From Akebia trifoliata (taxonomy: Eukaryota; Streptophyta; Magnoliopsida; Ranunculales; Lardizabalaceae), in the NCBI GenBank assembly GCA_017979445.1, contig CM030705.1, positions 13,650,040 through 13,714,039 on the forward strand: a DNA stretch of 64,000 bases, read 5' to 3'. Shown in pieces: positions 1-10,409 of the stretch. The stretch's first letter is position 1. Every line of letters starts with the position of its first letter. The notes beneath the pieces were generated by a model. It searched no databases. It was not told the DNA's origin and saw only the letters and a list, made by a program, of their open reading frames with translations. The position numbers and the translations under genes were made by a program.

Positions 1-430
1 TGCTCTCAATACACGGGGTTAATGTGATTGGTCAATCTCAAATCCTATAAGCATTATAAGGAAAAAGTCTATGAACAAAATAAACTTCATTAAATCGGGC
101 CTTGTTCAGAAAAAGCTTAGAGCTTTAAGCACGAAATGTCACTAAAAAGCATCATGATCATCAAATATCATATGGTGAAAGATCACAACGAATCCGTAAA
201 AGTTTTATTAGACAAAACATGCTAAGGAGTTGTCAATTGAGCATGATTCCCAAAAATGACCGAAGGGAGCTAACTATCTCAACATGGCTCCCGACCTTAT
301 TGGAGGGAGCTGACAACAACCTAACATGATCTTTTACTTTTATAAAAATTATACAAAAGAAGGAAGCGGAGATCCCGTATCACAATTTCAATGAATAAGA
401 GAGTTATACATACTAGAAAGAAAAAAGAAA
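1..430. other. Intergenic, nothing recognised
   Basis: AT-rich sequence without a supported reading frame, ending in an A-rich tract. I see no repeat match to the rest of the window. Confidence 0.5.
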
Positions 431-437
431 AAAGAAA

Positions 438-650
438 AAAAAAAAAATTTAACATCTCAACCTCTTGTGATCAGGACTTAGATTTGATTTAAATAAAATA
501 AGAGAACTCAAAAAACAAGTTTTTTTACCTAAAAAAAATGAAGACTACTGAACTCCCCATATTTTAAGTGAGAGATCTAATTGTATGGCTGATGTGACGT
601 TCTTTCAATTGTTGAAACTGTGGTATAGGACCGTGTGTCACAAAGGATCC
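438..650 (+). repeat. Dispersed repeat, copy 1
   Basis: This stretch matches, in reverse orientation, the repeat at 9811-10082. Shared blocks include the TTAACATCTCAA start, CTCTTGTGATCA, AACTCCCCATATTTT and the CTGATGT block. The terminal repeats are clearer in the other copy. It is probably a non-autonomous DNA transposon of unknown superfamily. Confidence 0.6.
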
Positions 651-1288
651 ACTTCCCCAAAAGAAGAGGTATATAATTTTATCTCACCTTAGTCTATGTT
701 TCATTAAATTAAAAATTGATTTAGACATATATAGAGTGACCTTGTCAAGTTAACAATTATAAAAGACAAATTGATCAAATAGTTGTAGGGGTTTTACCCC
801 CACATATTTGACGATGTCATTGCCAGTAGATTTTCTCATTAAGAAAAAATTAGCATCGAGATAGCATGGAGTCGCCATTGGACTTGGACCCTCATTATAG
901 GGGCATCGATGGTGAGGAAGTGCGAGCCATAATTGTGGAGGATAATTTGATGACATGAGCCAAATGGAAGTCAATAGACCTTATGGTCTAGAATCTAGAT
1001 CACGGACATGTGGAGTGAAAAAAAATATAGGTTAGAAATTTTCCCTTCGTAATAAGAGAATCATATTTCCTAGGAGACGGTTTGGTAATTTCTTTTCTTC
1101 ACATTGGAAAATTGTGGTCTCTACAAAAATGATTTTACCACAAACACGTTGGGTGATGTATTGCATTTTTATATAAGATCATTTTCCAATCCTGTTTCAT
1201 TGGGCTACCAAACAGACCATAAGTATAAATTAACATAAAATACAAAATGAGGAAAAGTATGCAACAATAAGAAACATTACACAAATCA
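651..1288. other. Intergenic, nothing recognised
   Basis: No supported gene. The 74-codon minus-strand frame at 750-974 has no family resemblance and no promoter or splice context. Confidence 0.45.
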
Positions 1289-1830
1289 GGTGATTTAATT
1301 TAGAGATATCCCTCTCTAGGTTTTGGTGAATATTTGAGTTACTCTTTGTTTTCAATCTGATGACATAGTCCCCTTGACCTGGTTTACTCTAATCTGAAGT
1401 TTGAGAGATAAATGAAAATGACCTAAATGCCCTCACTTCAACCTCTAGTCAAAATCCACTAGATTTCTCTTCACCAAAATCATTCATCCTTCAACCTTAA
1501 TTAAGACAGTATTTTATTTTCTCAAGTCTATAATTTGAAGATTCCATCTTATTAACATTCAAACACCAAGAACAAAATAGGATTTTTGGGTAAAAAAAAT
1601 CAAGGTATACATGAGGTTGAATAATAGGTTAAAAATAATTCATCCTGAGAGGTTCAAACGCTTGGAGAATGCAGATTTTAGGTTGGAGGTTAAAGAACAT
1701 ATAGTTTATTTTGTATCAGTATTCATGCGTAGACTAAGGTCAAGGGTGTGTTTCATCTTTTGAAAACACAAGAAACTATCTTAATTATTCACCAAAACGT
1801 GGAAGGGAATGTCTTCCTTCATGAATCACC
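1289..1830. mobile_element. MITE with ~100-bp terminal inverted repeats, GGTGATT family copy 1
   Basis: The left end begins GGTGATT and carries GTTTTGGTGAATA, then CCCCTTGACCT. The right end, read in reverse complement, carries GGTGATT, GTTTTGGTGAATA and CCCTTGACCT in the same order, so the termini form a long imperfect inverted repeat. The interior has no coding potential. Related copies are at 10410-11283 and 12940-13091. The target duplication is not clear, so the superfamily is left open. Confidence 0.75.
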
Positions 1831-2004
1831 ACCCTTCTACAACCTAAAACACACTTGCACATTTGTGAAATTAATGCACACAACCATAACTACACGTGTC
1901 ACACTTTACATAACACAAACACACCATTCAGACTTAAAAACACACATATAGAGGTCATGGGTGAGAGAGAGAGAGTTGAAGGGGTTAAGAGCGAGGCTGT
2001 GTTA

Positions 2005-2130
2005 TCAGTTGATCTGCCCACCTCCGCCAGAGTTTATAGGTGGCCTTGTAGGCCTTCTTACAAGAACTTGCATAGTTGATCTTGCCGTAACATTTGCCTA
2101 CATACATAAAACAACACATCAAAGAATATT

Positions 2131-2189
<59 letters not shown>

Positions 2190-2421
2190 TAGTTACCATT
2201 CCAGGAGGATCATCATCATCTTGTGAACTATTTTGGTTGGGTTTCTCTTCATCTAATCCTTCATCTTGTTGACTTGGTAGAGTCTTAGAGGTTGTAGAGT
2301 CTAAACCTAAGCACTTGAGAAAAGCCCTTAGAGCCACCTCAAGACAATAACAGGGGCTCTGAGTGTTTCCATCTGTTGATGTTGATCCCTTTGCCTCCTC
2401 CCTTCTTGATGTTTCTCCCAT
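2005..2421 (-). CDS. Plant elicitor peptide precursor (PROPEP-like), two exons
   Basis: Exon 1 is 2421-2197 and exon 2 is 2097-2005. The 99-bp intron has GT-AG ends in phase 0, and the joined frame gives 105 residues. Residues ~24-40 contain CLEVALRAFLKCLGL, close to the amphipathic helix motif near the N-terminus of known PROPEPs. Residues ~50-73 are acidic (QDEGLDEE, SQDDDD). Exon 2 encodes a basic, Pro-rich tail (VRRPTRPP) ending NSGGGGQIN at the stop, matching the family's C-terminal Ser-Gly-rich motif with a final Asn. In this family the C-terminal ~23 residues are released by metacaspases on damage and perceived outside the cell by PEPR receptor kinases. Arg81 would release a 24-residue peptide. 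The start was chosen at MGETS; an in-frame ATG lies upstream at 2493. The splice model is inferred from sequence. Expression is untested, but motif order, length and reading frame agree. Confidence 0.8.
2098..2196 (-). other. PROPEP-like intron built around a microsatellite
   Basis: On the minus strand the intron starts GTAACT and ends TATGTATGTAG. Between them a (TC)n run (2163-2189) continues into a (CA)n run (2134-2162). Together these repeats make up more than half of the intron and begin within ten bases of the donor. Confidence 0.7.
2134..2189 (+). repeat. Compound microsatellite (TG)n(GA)n
   Basis: About 14 TG units are followed directly by about 13 GA units, wholly inside the PROPEP-like intron. 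Confidence 0.97.
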
Positions 2422-2645
2422 CTCTCTTTCTTTAAGTTCTATTCTTCTTGTTTTGTTCACCTGCAACTCTTTTAAATGTTTGAATATGATCATTCAATGC
2501 CTTGATGAAAGTTCTTAAATACCATGATAAGCCTTTCTACTCCACATGGCACAACATGCAATGAAAATTTATAAATACCATAAGTGTCCTTACTTCTTCA
2601 TATGACCAAAATACCCTCACCAATGCATTTACACCCTTTTTTATT

Positions 2646-3347
2646 AGAGAGATTTACTAGACAGATTTTACTGTTGCATTATTATTATAAATAAATAAAA
2701 AAACACCCTTGGACTTGTGATAACACCGAGGGAGTTTTACTTTGTCAATTTTGTTACACAATAAACTTTGGAGTGGGATCCACATTCTTTTAAAATAAAG
2801 ATAAATGTTGAACTAACTTCATTGGGCATTCCGTTGATGTGGCAATGCATAGACAATTGTAATTTTTTTTTCCTTGTTTCGAAAAAAAATCTACAATTCT
2901 CTTTGCAATGCCTTGTCAACGTAATGTTCAACAATGTCAATTTAGAATTACTCTTAAATCAAATCCCTATCATATATATCCTCTCCCTTCTTAACATTAA
3001 TTATATCTCCTAAAATCATCATTGAAACATGATCACATTGGCAATCTAACGCCACAACCTTTAAGACTTTATTATGAAATTTAAATTAAAAAATAAATAA
3101 TATTTTTTAGGTTTGATTCATGATTTTAGGAGAGTAGATGTTGAACAGAAAGAAAAGATATAATAAGTATTTAATTTAAAGAATAAGAGTATTATAGATA
3201 TTTAATATTTTAAAATGATGTGAATTCCTCTCTTAGTTTTGTAAGGTAAGAAACTAGATAAAGTAAGGTTCCCTTGGAGTTGTCCGAACTCTAAGGGAGA
3301 TGTTGTAATAAAAATGCAATAGTGAGGTATGCCACGTAAATCTCTCC
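2646..3347. mobile_element. TIR element, AGAGAGATTTAC family copy 1
   Basis: The left end is AGAGAGATTTACTAGACAG followed by a CTGTTGCATTATTATT block. The right end in reverse complement is GGAGAGATTTACGTGGCA, then CACTATTGCATTTTTATT. A second copy at 6165-6781 shares these ends and interior blocks around CCCTTG. It is non-coding, and the target duplication is not clean. Confidence 0.65.
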
Positions 3348-3440
3348 TTTTATCATTGCATACCCATAAAATAAAAAAATGGACTATAATACCTACCGAA
3401 TGTATCATCATTAATCTTTAATTATCTTAAATATTAGAGT

Positions 3441-3613
3441 CATATTTTTTTACTTGAAAATTTTCACTCAATGTGTATGCAGCTGACATGGCAGGGGCAC
3501 ATAACCATAGATGTTTTTCTTCAGGATACACAAGGAAAATGATCAACGATTCTATGCCTTTGCCACATCAGTTGAGTACAGACCGAGTGAAAATTTTTGA
3601 GTCAAAAAATCAT
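3441..3613. mobile_element. Palindromic MITE, CATAGATCTTTTTC family copy 1
   Basis: Nearly the whole element is one hairpin. The left arm (TTTTCACTC, GCAGCTGACATGGCA, GGGCACATAACCATAGAT) pairs with a right arm carrying the complementary blocks. Four more copies lie at 8482-8588, 8659-8829, 8926-8992 (partial) and 9661-9762. Confidence 0.75.
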
Positions 3614-6164
3614 TAGCGTAAATACTATTGATAGAATTCTTAATTGTTTTGATTTCTTAATATGACAAATGTATCAATTTTTGTTATTGCTTACCCATAA
3701 ACAAAAGTATGTACCACATATCATCAACAACCCTTATCTTTATTTTATATATTGGGGTCCGACAACATGTTCATCGTCCTGATGTGAAGAAATTAATGAA
3801 CCTTATTATGTTTGTCGAGAGTTTTATCGTTTAATTTCTTTTTCGAGTTAAAATTTTTGTCTACATCTGCTTGGGATTACATCTAGTAAATTGTACAAGT
3901 TTATTTTTTATCATATATCTTCACTTTCTTAGTAAAAAGAACTAACGTTGACTACGAACCTGACATAACCCTCATTTTTTATTAGGATTACTATAAAAGA
4001 TTTACTACCTCTATCAAACATGGGAACCTCAATCATTTCTACTCTTCCACAACAACTATCTTTATATTACAAGATTTTCTATTAAAGATAAGAAAGAAAA
4101 AAAAAAAAAAAAAGGAATCTCCCGTATCCCATGAGTGATGGCCTTCTCCGAGACATCCCATACTATCAAAGAGATTAGACAACTCAACTGATATCGAAAA
4201 ATAACTTGATTAGTGCATTCAGACCTAGGTAAATTTGACAATATTTTTATTATGATTGTAAGCTTTGAAATTTTCATTTTTTAAAATCTCAAGTCTAATA
4301 CTTATACAAATAGAGTTAAAAGTTACAAAACATATAAGTACTGAGTTAGATTGTTCCACAAGTTAGCTAGTTTCAAATTTAAAGTCATATGTTCATTAAG
4401 TACAATAAAGAGGTTACCATTTGAGGCACAAATAAAATTTGATTTGAATAACAGTTAAAATGTCATGCTATCAAGGGGTTTGGTTTATCCGGATCAAGGT
4501 CGATCAACACCACTATGATAATATATCCTAACTAAATTTATACCCAATAATGTTTAAAAGGAGGGATCCAAACCCAATCTAAGGCATGTTGGATGAACCA
4601 TAAATTCCCATATGACCATTTGTTTTCAACGGGCCTTCGACTTTGAAAAGGAAAAGAAACTATTATAAGAGTTGTTTAACCTTAACCTATTTAAGGGCTT
4701 GTTTGAATTAAAGGCCACGATGGATAAAATTGTTTACCATCTAGATTGTTTATTTGCATCATCAACTCGCATCCCTAAGTAGATACGTGGCATTATTTGA
4801 TGATGATTTTATCTTATTAAAAAAGAATCCTAATTTAAGAAGATTATTTTCCTTTTATATACTTATTAATTTGGATAATGGGTAATTGGGTCAATTGTAA
4901 TTTAAGTAATATTAGAATTTTTATAGGATTTTTTTTATTTAAATGTCTTGAGGCCATTGTAAAGGATGAGGGAAGAGAGTGGGAGAGAGGAAACCCAGAT
5001 GAGGAGGTCGTGTAAAAAACTCAGATTTATAGTGAAATAGCTCATCGAGCCCGTGGACGTAGATACGTTTTCTAAACCACGTAAAAAAACCCTTGTCTTC
5101 TTTCTTTTTCATATTATTTTTATATTATTTTATGGATGTAATGATGAAATCATGATTGAGGTCGATTTATTATAAAATCAACCTCTACAATGATTCTTGA
5201 AATGAACTCCAATATTTGGTTCTTTGTTGGAATTGAAGTCGTCATAACCACCTAACATTGAACGTTGATATTAAACACCAATGAGTGGCTTGGTTATATT
5301 CTAAATCTAGACGTGGTAACATAGGCAGATTGGAATTGATCAACATGCACCAAGTAGAGCTTTAGGTGGGTATTGTAGTTCAACCAAGTTAGGAAGTAAT
5401 GAAAGAACAATGGGAATTGTAGCTCTCAAGAGTTCATGAACTAGTCATCTAGGTATATATGGTTTGTGAACAAGACAAGACAAGACATCGTGAGTGAGAC
5501 CAACATTTTCCTTGTTCTTGTTCTTGCTCTTCTTTTTTGTGTAAAAATCATCAAAAATAAATAAATAAATAAATAAAATAAGAGGTGTCAAAATCGTTTG
5601 AGATATCAGGATGAGTGATCTAATTCGTCATCTTGACATTGATTGGGAGTGAAACGAGACATGAAACCAAGATCTATGGTTTGAACATATATGCCCAATT
5701 AATCCATCCCTTTTTAAATTTATTGTGTGAACATTAAACTTGAATAACATGTCCCAAATCCTAAAATTAATATATGGTACTTGTTGCCCACCTAATATTC
5801 TTCTTGACAACTAGTAAGTAGGACATCACTGGAAAACATATCAATTTATAAGGATTTTTTTGTAATATCAACAATAATATTAAATAGAAGGGATCGACAT
5901 GACAGAGATATTACCTACTCTGGCCGAGGTGGTTAAATGAGACAATTAATAAGGGACGACCTCCTTTGTCTCTATACAAACAAAATATCTCTCCCCAACT
6001 AAGATTCTCAACCTTACATTAAATATTAGTAAATACCGGTAACCTAGGAAACCCAGATCATCTTATTAACTTTTCCTCTTAGTTCTTCATGGCCTGAAAA
6101 CTGATACTCTAGGTTGTCTGTATCTCTTAGTCCTCACATTTGTAGAGAAGTCTTAGATTATATT
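3614..6164. other. Intergenic, nothing recognised
   Basis: About 2.5 kb of AT-rich sequence with A-tracts (near 4090) and short AAAT runs (near 5560). No reading frame resembles a known protein and no repeat structure is evident. Confidence 0.45.
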
Positions 6165-6781
6165 AGAGAGATTTACTCGGCAAACCCCACTATTGCATTT
6201 TTATTAAAAAAAAACTCCCTTGAAATTCTGATAATTCTTAGGAAACTTACCTTACAAAGTTTGTTACTCACCAAATCTCACTTTATTAATTTTCTTACCA
6301 AACAAACTTACAAGTGGGATTCACGTCATAAAATTAAAATTTTATGTGATTTATTTGTTACTTAACATATATTGGAGTGGATTCTAACCTCATGAATTTA
6401 TGGATTTCAAAAACCTGATCTGATATTACAAGGTAACAAAATTATAAGAAATTCAAAAAAAAAAAAAAAAAAAAAAATTTTACCACTCAATTTTAATTTT
6501 AAAATTGGGAATTCTGTAACCACTCATTTTCAACATCTACAATCAAGATCAAAAAGGGTTTTTTTTTTTCCTTTTGAATCTGAGTTTTTCCATGTCATCT
6601 ACATGTCCGTGTTGTTGGATTGCTCATTTGATAGTCCATGTGCCCCCAAAGAATCATAGTAAGATTTGAAATCTTACTAACTTAGTCATGGTAGCTTGTT
6701 CACGTTACATACTTGGTAAAGTAAAGGATTTTTTATATATAATAAATTTGCAACAGATAGATCTGCCAGGTAAATCTCTCT
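6165..6781. mobile_element. TIR element, AGAGAGATTTAC family copy 2
   Basis: The left end AGAGAGATTTACTCGGCA with CACTATTGCATTTTTATT is mirrored at the right end by AGAGAGATTTACCTGGCAGA with CTGTTGCAAATTTATT. The interior is related to 2646-3347. The A-run near 6460 is internal. No transposase is encoded. Confidence 0.7.
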
Positions 6782-6998
6782 TTACATTAAACGTTAACCA
6801 CGTATGCAAGGTTCCAATGAGGCCTGGCTGGAGGTGGGCCCAACAATAAAAGCTCATCTTATCAATGATGTTATGGCTCTAGGGTCATTGAATGCTCAAT
6901 ACATCCATGATCCAACAAAAGACTGTCAATGGGTGGGTCCGGACTGGGCTTGATTTGAATGCCAACACAATGATAAAGAGTAAATAGTTCTGGTTAAG

Positions 6999-7270
6999 GG
7001 TGTCAATGGGTTAGTTCCTAAAAGAAATTGAATCCGTACATATTCCCGATTCCAATTTCTATCTTTTTCGCTTATGATTCTTAAATTGATGGAATCAAAA
7101 TTGGAAATATCAAAAAAATTCTCTTTAAACGATTTTGATTCTCAATTCTTATCGATTTTGGTTTTTGATTACTTCGATTCCAAAAAAAACCAACTTTAAA
7201 CAATTCCAATAGAAGGGATCCAAAATCATTCAATTGATTTCAGTTAAATAGGTACCTATTGACACCCAAG
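6999..7270. mobile_element. Small TIR element, GGGTGTCAATGGGT termini
   Basis: The start AAGGGTGTCAATGGGTTAG and the end (reverse complement TTGGGTGTCAATAGGTACC) are inverted repeats of about 16 bases. This resembles short plant hAT-type elements, but I cannot read a convincing 8-bp target duplication. Confidence 0.55.
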
Positions 7271-8290
7271 TACTAAAATATATAGGTGAAGCTTAGGTTG
7301 ATTTTTGGATTTTATATTAAAATAAAAATTATGCATATTTTAAAATCATTTGATAGTGCTTTCCATCCAAGTAGGTTTTCAATTTTAAGAGAATTTCTAT
7401 TGACACCCCAACTTTCTTATTACACCTTATATAAATTTAAAAGAACAAAAAATCTCACTTTAGGAAAGAGCATTAGGTCTTAATATTTTCCTCTCTTTGA
7501 CATAGAGATATTGTAGAGTGAAGAGCATAAGATCAACATCAAGAGGTCAGTGTAGACAATCGCCGTTGATGTCAACTTGTTCTTTTTGATGGGTTATTGT
7601 CAATAGTGATAGCCTTTTTTTAATCTTGTGCAAGTATTATGAGAAAATTTTGATGTGGAAATATTAGGTCCTATTTTGAATGGCATGAGTTAATTTTTAG
7701 TTGGAGTGTGATAAATAATTTAAGTAATTGGGAGTGCCAATAGAATTTCTCAATTTCAATCTTACTTGACAATATATTTTTATTATTATTTTATAAATAA
7801 AAAAATATTATAAAAACATAGGTGTAATGAGAAATTTAAATTAATTCTTTTTATATGAAATTTAATGATCTATGCGAAAATAATAAAGGTTGTGTCGACA
7901 TGAAGATAGGGCACAAACGGGGAAAAGAGAATTCGAAGAAATAGAATGAGATGACCATGGAGAAAGACAAAGATGTCTTAAATAATAACATTTGACCTAA
8001 CTAAAATTTAAAACAAAAGAAAAAAAAATTTTAATGGGAACTAAATAACAATTGATGGGTCCATTTAGTACTTTTTTTCCTAACCCAACCAGTAACATGT
8101 TGAGTGGGTTCATTTTTTTGTTTTGCTCACAGAAATCTAGGATCCACTAATCACATGTACCTACAGTTTATTGGATGACATTTCTAATTTACAAAAGTAC
8201 TCTTATTAATTATAAAACTACCCTTATATGCTTGAAGTGGCAAGTAATAAGGAGTCTGTGATCACTGTGAGCAAAACCGCTCCAATTTTT
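7271..8290. other. Intergenic, nothing recognised
   Basis: No supported gene or repeat; AT-rich. Confidence 0.4.
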
Positions 8291-8410
8291 CTCAATAATA
8301 TTTATAGGTTGATGAGTGTTTTGAGAAAATTGGGGGGACAACTAAGCTCGATTTTTTCTCGATAATATTTATAGGCTGATGAGTGTTTTGAGAAAATTGG
8401 GAGCCAACTA
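8291..8410 (+). repeat. Tandem duplication, 67-bp period
   Basis: Two adjacent copies start CTCAATAATATTTATAGG (8291) and CTCGATAATATTTATAGG (8358). Both run through GATGAGTGTTTTGAGAAAA. Confidence 0.85.
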
Positions 8411-8481
8411 CCCAATTTTTTTAAGAAGAATAATGAGTAAATAGGAGTGGTGATAAAGATAAGTGCTACAACATAGGCAAT

Positions 8482-8588
8482 CTGTACGCGGTAAGTGCAC
8501 AAAATCATAGGTCTTTTTCTTTAGGATATTAGACATATAAGAAAAAAGATCTACACTTCTGTGCACTTGCCATGTCAGCCACATACAT
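8482..8588. mobile_element. Palindromic MITE, CATAGATCTTTTTC family copy 2
   Basis: The left arm TGTACGCGG...GTGCACAAAATCATAGG and the right arm (reverse complement TGTATGTGGCTGACATGGCA, AGTGCACAGAA) form a hairpin around a TTTAGGATATTAG centre. Confidence 0.7.
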
Positions 8589-8658
8589 TTTAATGTATTG
8601 TTTTATCATTAGTCAATAAACAAAGTGTGATGGCAAAGAAATTTTTTTTTTTTACTAA

Positions 8659-8829
8659 TGATGAATGCATGTGTTAAATCATACGCGGTTTGTACACAGT
8701 TGATGTAACAAGGGCATAGAATCACACATATTTTTTCCTTGGTATCCTGAAGAAAAAGATCTATGATTCTGTGCCTTTGCCATGTCAACTGCGTACAAAC
8801 AGTGTATGATTTATCACATGCATTCATTG
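8659..8829. mobile_element. Palindromic MITE, CATAGATCTTTTTC family copy 3, longest arms
   Basis: This is the best preserved hairpin of the family. Left-arm blocks ATGAATGCATGTG, AAATCATAC, GTTTGTAC and GTTGA recur in the same order in the reverse complement of the right arm, giving arms of about 80 bases. Confidence 0.8.
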
Positions 8830-8925
8830 CGACTCTTTTTTTTTTACAAGTATTTTTTAACCAGGCAAACGGGATTTATTATAAATAATAAGAGTTGTGA
8901 TAATCTGACTTCCTTTTTTGTGTGA

Positions 8926-8992
8926 TCCCTTTACACAACCATAGATCTTTTTCTTCGGGATAGACAAGGACAAATCTTTATGATTTTATATA
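8926..8992. mobile_element. Palindromic MITE family, truncated copy
   Basis: Only the central part is seen: ACACAACCATAGATCTTTTTC, TTCGGGATAGACAAGGA and the start of the right arm. Confidence 0.55.
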
Positions 8993-8999
8993 ATTTTGT

Positions 9000-9145
9000 G
9001 GAGGGAGGATACAAAAAAAAAAAAAAATCAAACGATTAGGACTTAAATAATAAATAGGTGAAGGCGGATTTTGAACCCAGGTCATGGTATAGGTCAGCAC
9101 CTTTGTGATTTCCGAATGTTTGATACCATATCACAAATTTTTATA
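9000..9145 (-). mobile_element. Possible tRNA-derived SINE fragment
   Basis: On the minus strand GACCTGGGTTCAAAATCC resembles a pol III B box and is followed by a T/A-rich stretch ending in a 14-base homopolymer (A on plus). A clear A box and target duplication are missing. Confidence 0.3.
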
Positions 9146-9370
9146 AGCAGATTATTTCATTTTGAGAGTTGAATCCAACCTTGAGGGTGAGTTCGAGTAC
9201 TTGGTAATTGTATCACTTCTTTGACATTTTTAAGACATGCAACAATGCTCAAGATTGCATGGTTAACCCATTACTTAGTTTAGGAAGAAATTTTAAAAAA
9301 GAAAATAAAAATCTGCTCATCGAATCAAAATCTTTAAAGAAGAGAATCAAAAAATATGAAAATAAAATAA

Positions 9371-9595
9371 GGGTCAAGATCCATTGACTCCTACGAATGA
9401 CTCATGAAAAAAACACATGAGCCCAACCCTTTAAATGCAAAATTCAATGTTTGAGATTTATCCTCGGGATAAGTATCTCTAAGAATTATGTTATCAAGAT
9501 ACTCATAAATCTGAATCATTGCATTTTGCATTTAAAGGGTTGGAATCATGTGTTTTTTTCATGAGTCCTTCTTAAGAGTCAACGGATTCCAACCC
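9371..9595. mobile_element. Mutator-like MITE with perfect 9-bp target duplication
   Basis: The arms run GGGTCAAGATCC...CATGAAAAAAACACATGA and CCCAACCCTTTAAATGCA and are mirrored at the right end, so 225 bp fold into a hairpin. The flanks are ATAAAATAA on both sides (9362-9370, 9596-9604), the length typical of Mutator-like insertion. The flanking sequence is A-rich, which weakens the duplication somewhat. Confidence 0.8.
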
Positions 9596-9660
9596 ATAAA
9601 ATAAAATAAGATCTCTCATCCAAAGCACAATCTACTCATGATAAATTGATGCTTTTTATA

Positions 9661-9762
9661 TGCTCTCTGACATGGCAGCACATAAAACCATAGATCTTAT
9701 TCTTCAGGATACATAAGGAAAAAGATTTAAGGTGCTGTTCACATGCCATGTCAAGAGCGTCA
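9661..9762. mobile_element. Palindromic MITE, CATAGATCTTTTTC family copy 5
   Basis: GCTCTCTGACATGGCA with ACCATAGATCTTATTCTTC faces AAAGATTTAAGG and GCCATGTCAAGAGC in inverted order. Confidence 0.7.
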
Positions 9763-9810
9763 GTTTATCATAGTCTAATATATTTAGCCCATCATTGGGG
9801 GAAACAAATC

Positions 9811-10082
9811 CTCTATAACAACCCTGTAGCACACTTTCAACGATTGAAATAACGCTACATCAGCGATAAAATTAAATCTCACGCTAAAAATATGGGGAGT
9901 TTAGTAGCCATTCATTTTTAAGACATAGATTTGCATCAAAAAACAAGTTTTTGATATTTGTTTTTTTAAATCAGATCTAAGTCATGATCACAAGAGATTG
10001 AGATGTTAATTTCTTTTTCAATACCTCTCATCCTTTAAAAATGTGTTATAGGGTTGCTACAAGAATCGTATGCTACAGAGGA
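9811..10082 (-). mobile_element. Dispersed TIR element, copy 2
   Basis: Reverse-oriented relative of 438-650. Its ends are partly inverted: CCTCTATAACAACCCTGTAGC at the left, and CCTCTGTAGCATACG with GTAGCAACCCTATAACA in the reverse complement of the right. Non-coding. Confidence 0.6.
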
Positions 10083-10135
10083 TATACTTCCATCATTTGG
10101 TCAATGTTACAATTAATTTAGAACCGTTTTTCCAA

Positions 10136-10343
10136 GGAAAAAAATCTTTGACTCCCACTTCAAAATTTCGAAGGAACCCTCTCCTTTAAATTACACATGG
10201 CATTTCTAAGAAAGTATACTCTAAATATTGAAGAAAATGTGGGGATATAAAATAAATACAAAATGCCACATGTCTTGTAACGAGGAGGGTTCCTTCAAAA
10301 ATATGAAGTGGCATGCCCGCTTCAAAGTAGGACTCTTTTTTCC
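10136..10343. mobile_element. Foldback MITE with GAAGGAACCCTC arms
   Basis: The left arm carries GACTCCCACTTC, CGAAGGAACCCTCTCC and ACATGGCATTT. The reverse complement of the right arm has GAGTCCTACTTTGAAG, GAAGGAACCCTCCTCG and ACATGTGGCATTTTG in the same order. Confidence 0.7.
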
Positions 10344-10409
10344 ACGTCCATTGAATTTGACAGTCAAATGGTGAAAGAAGGGGAGTTAAATATTTGGATT
10401 GATATAATA

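Noticed and set aside
2119..2493. 124-codon minus frame read straight through the microsatellite (tail of SLSLS and HTHTHT)
   Set aside because: The tail is translation of the (GA)(GT) repeat. A GT donor at 2196 and an in-frame second exon give a far better protein.
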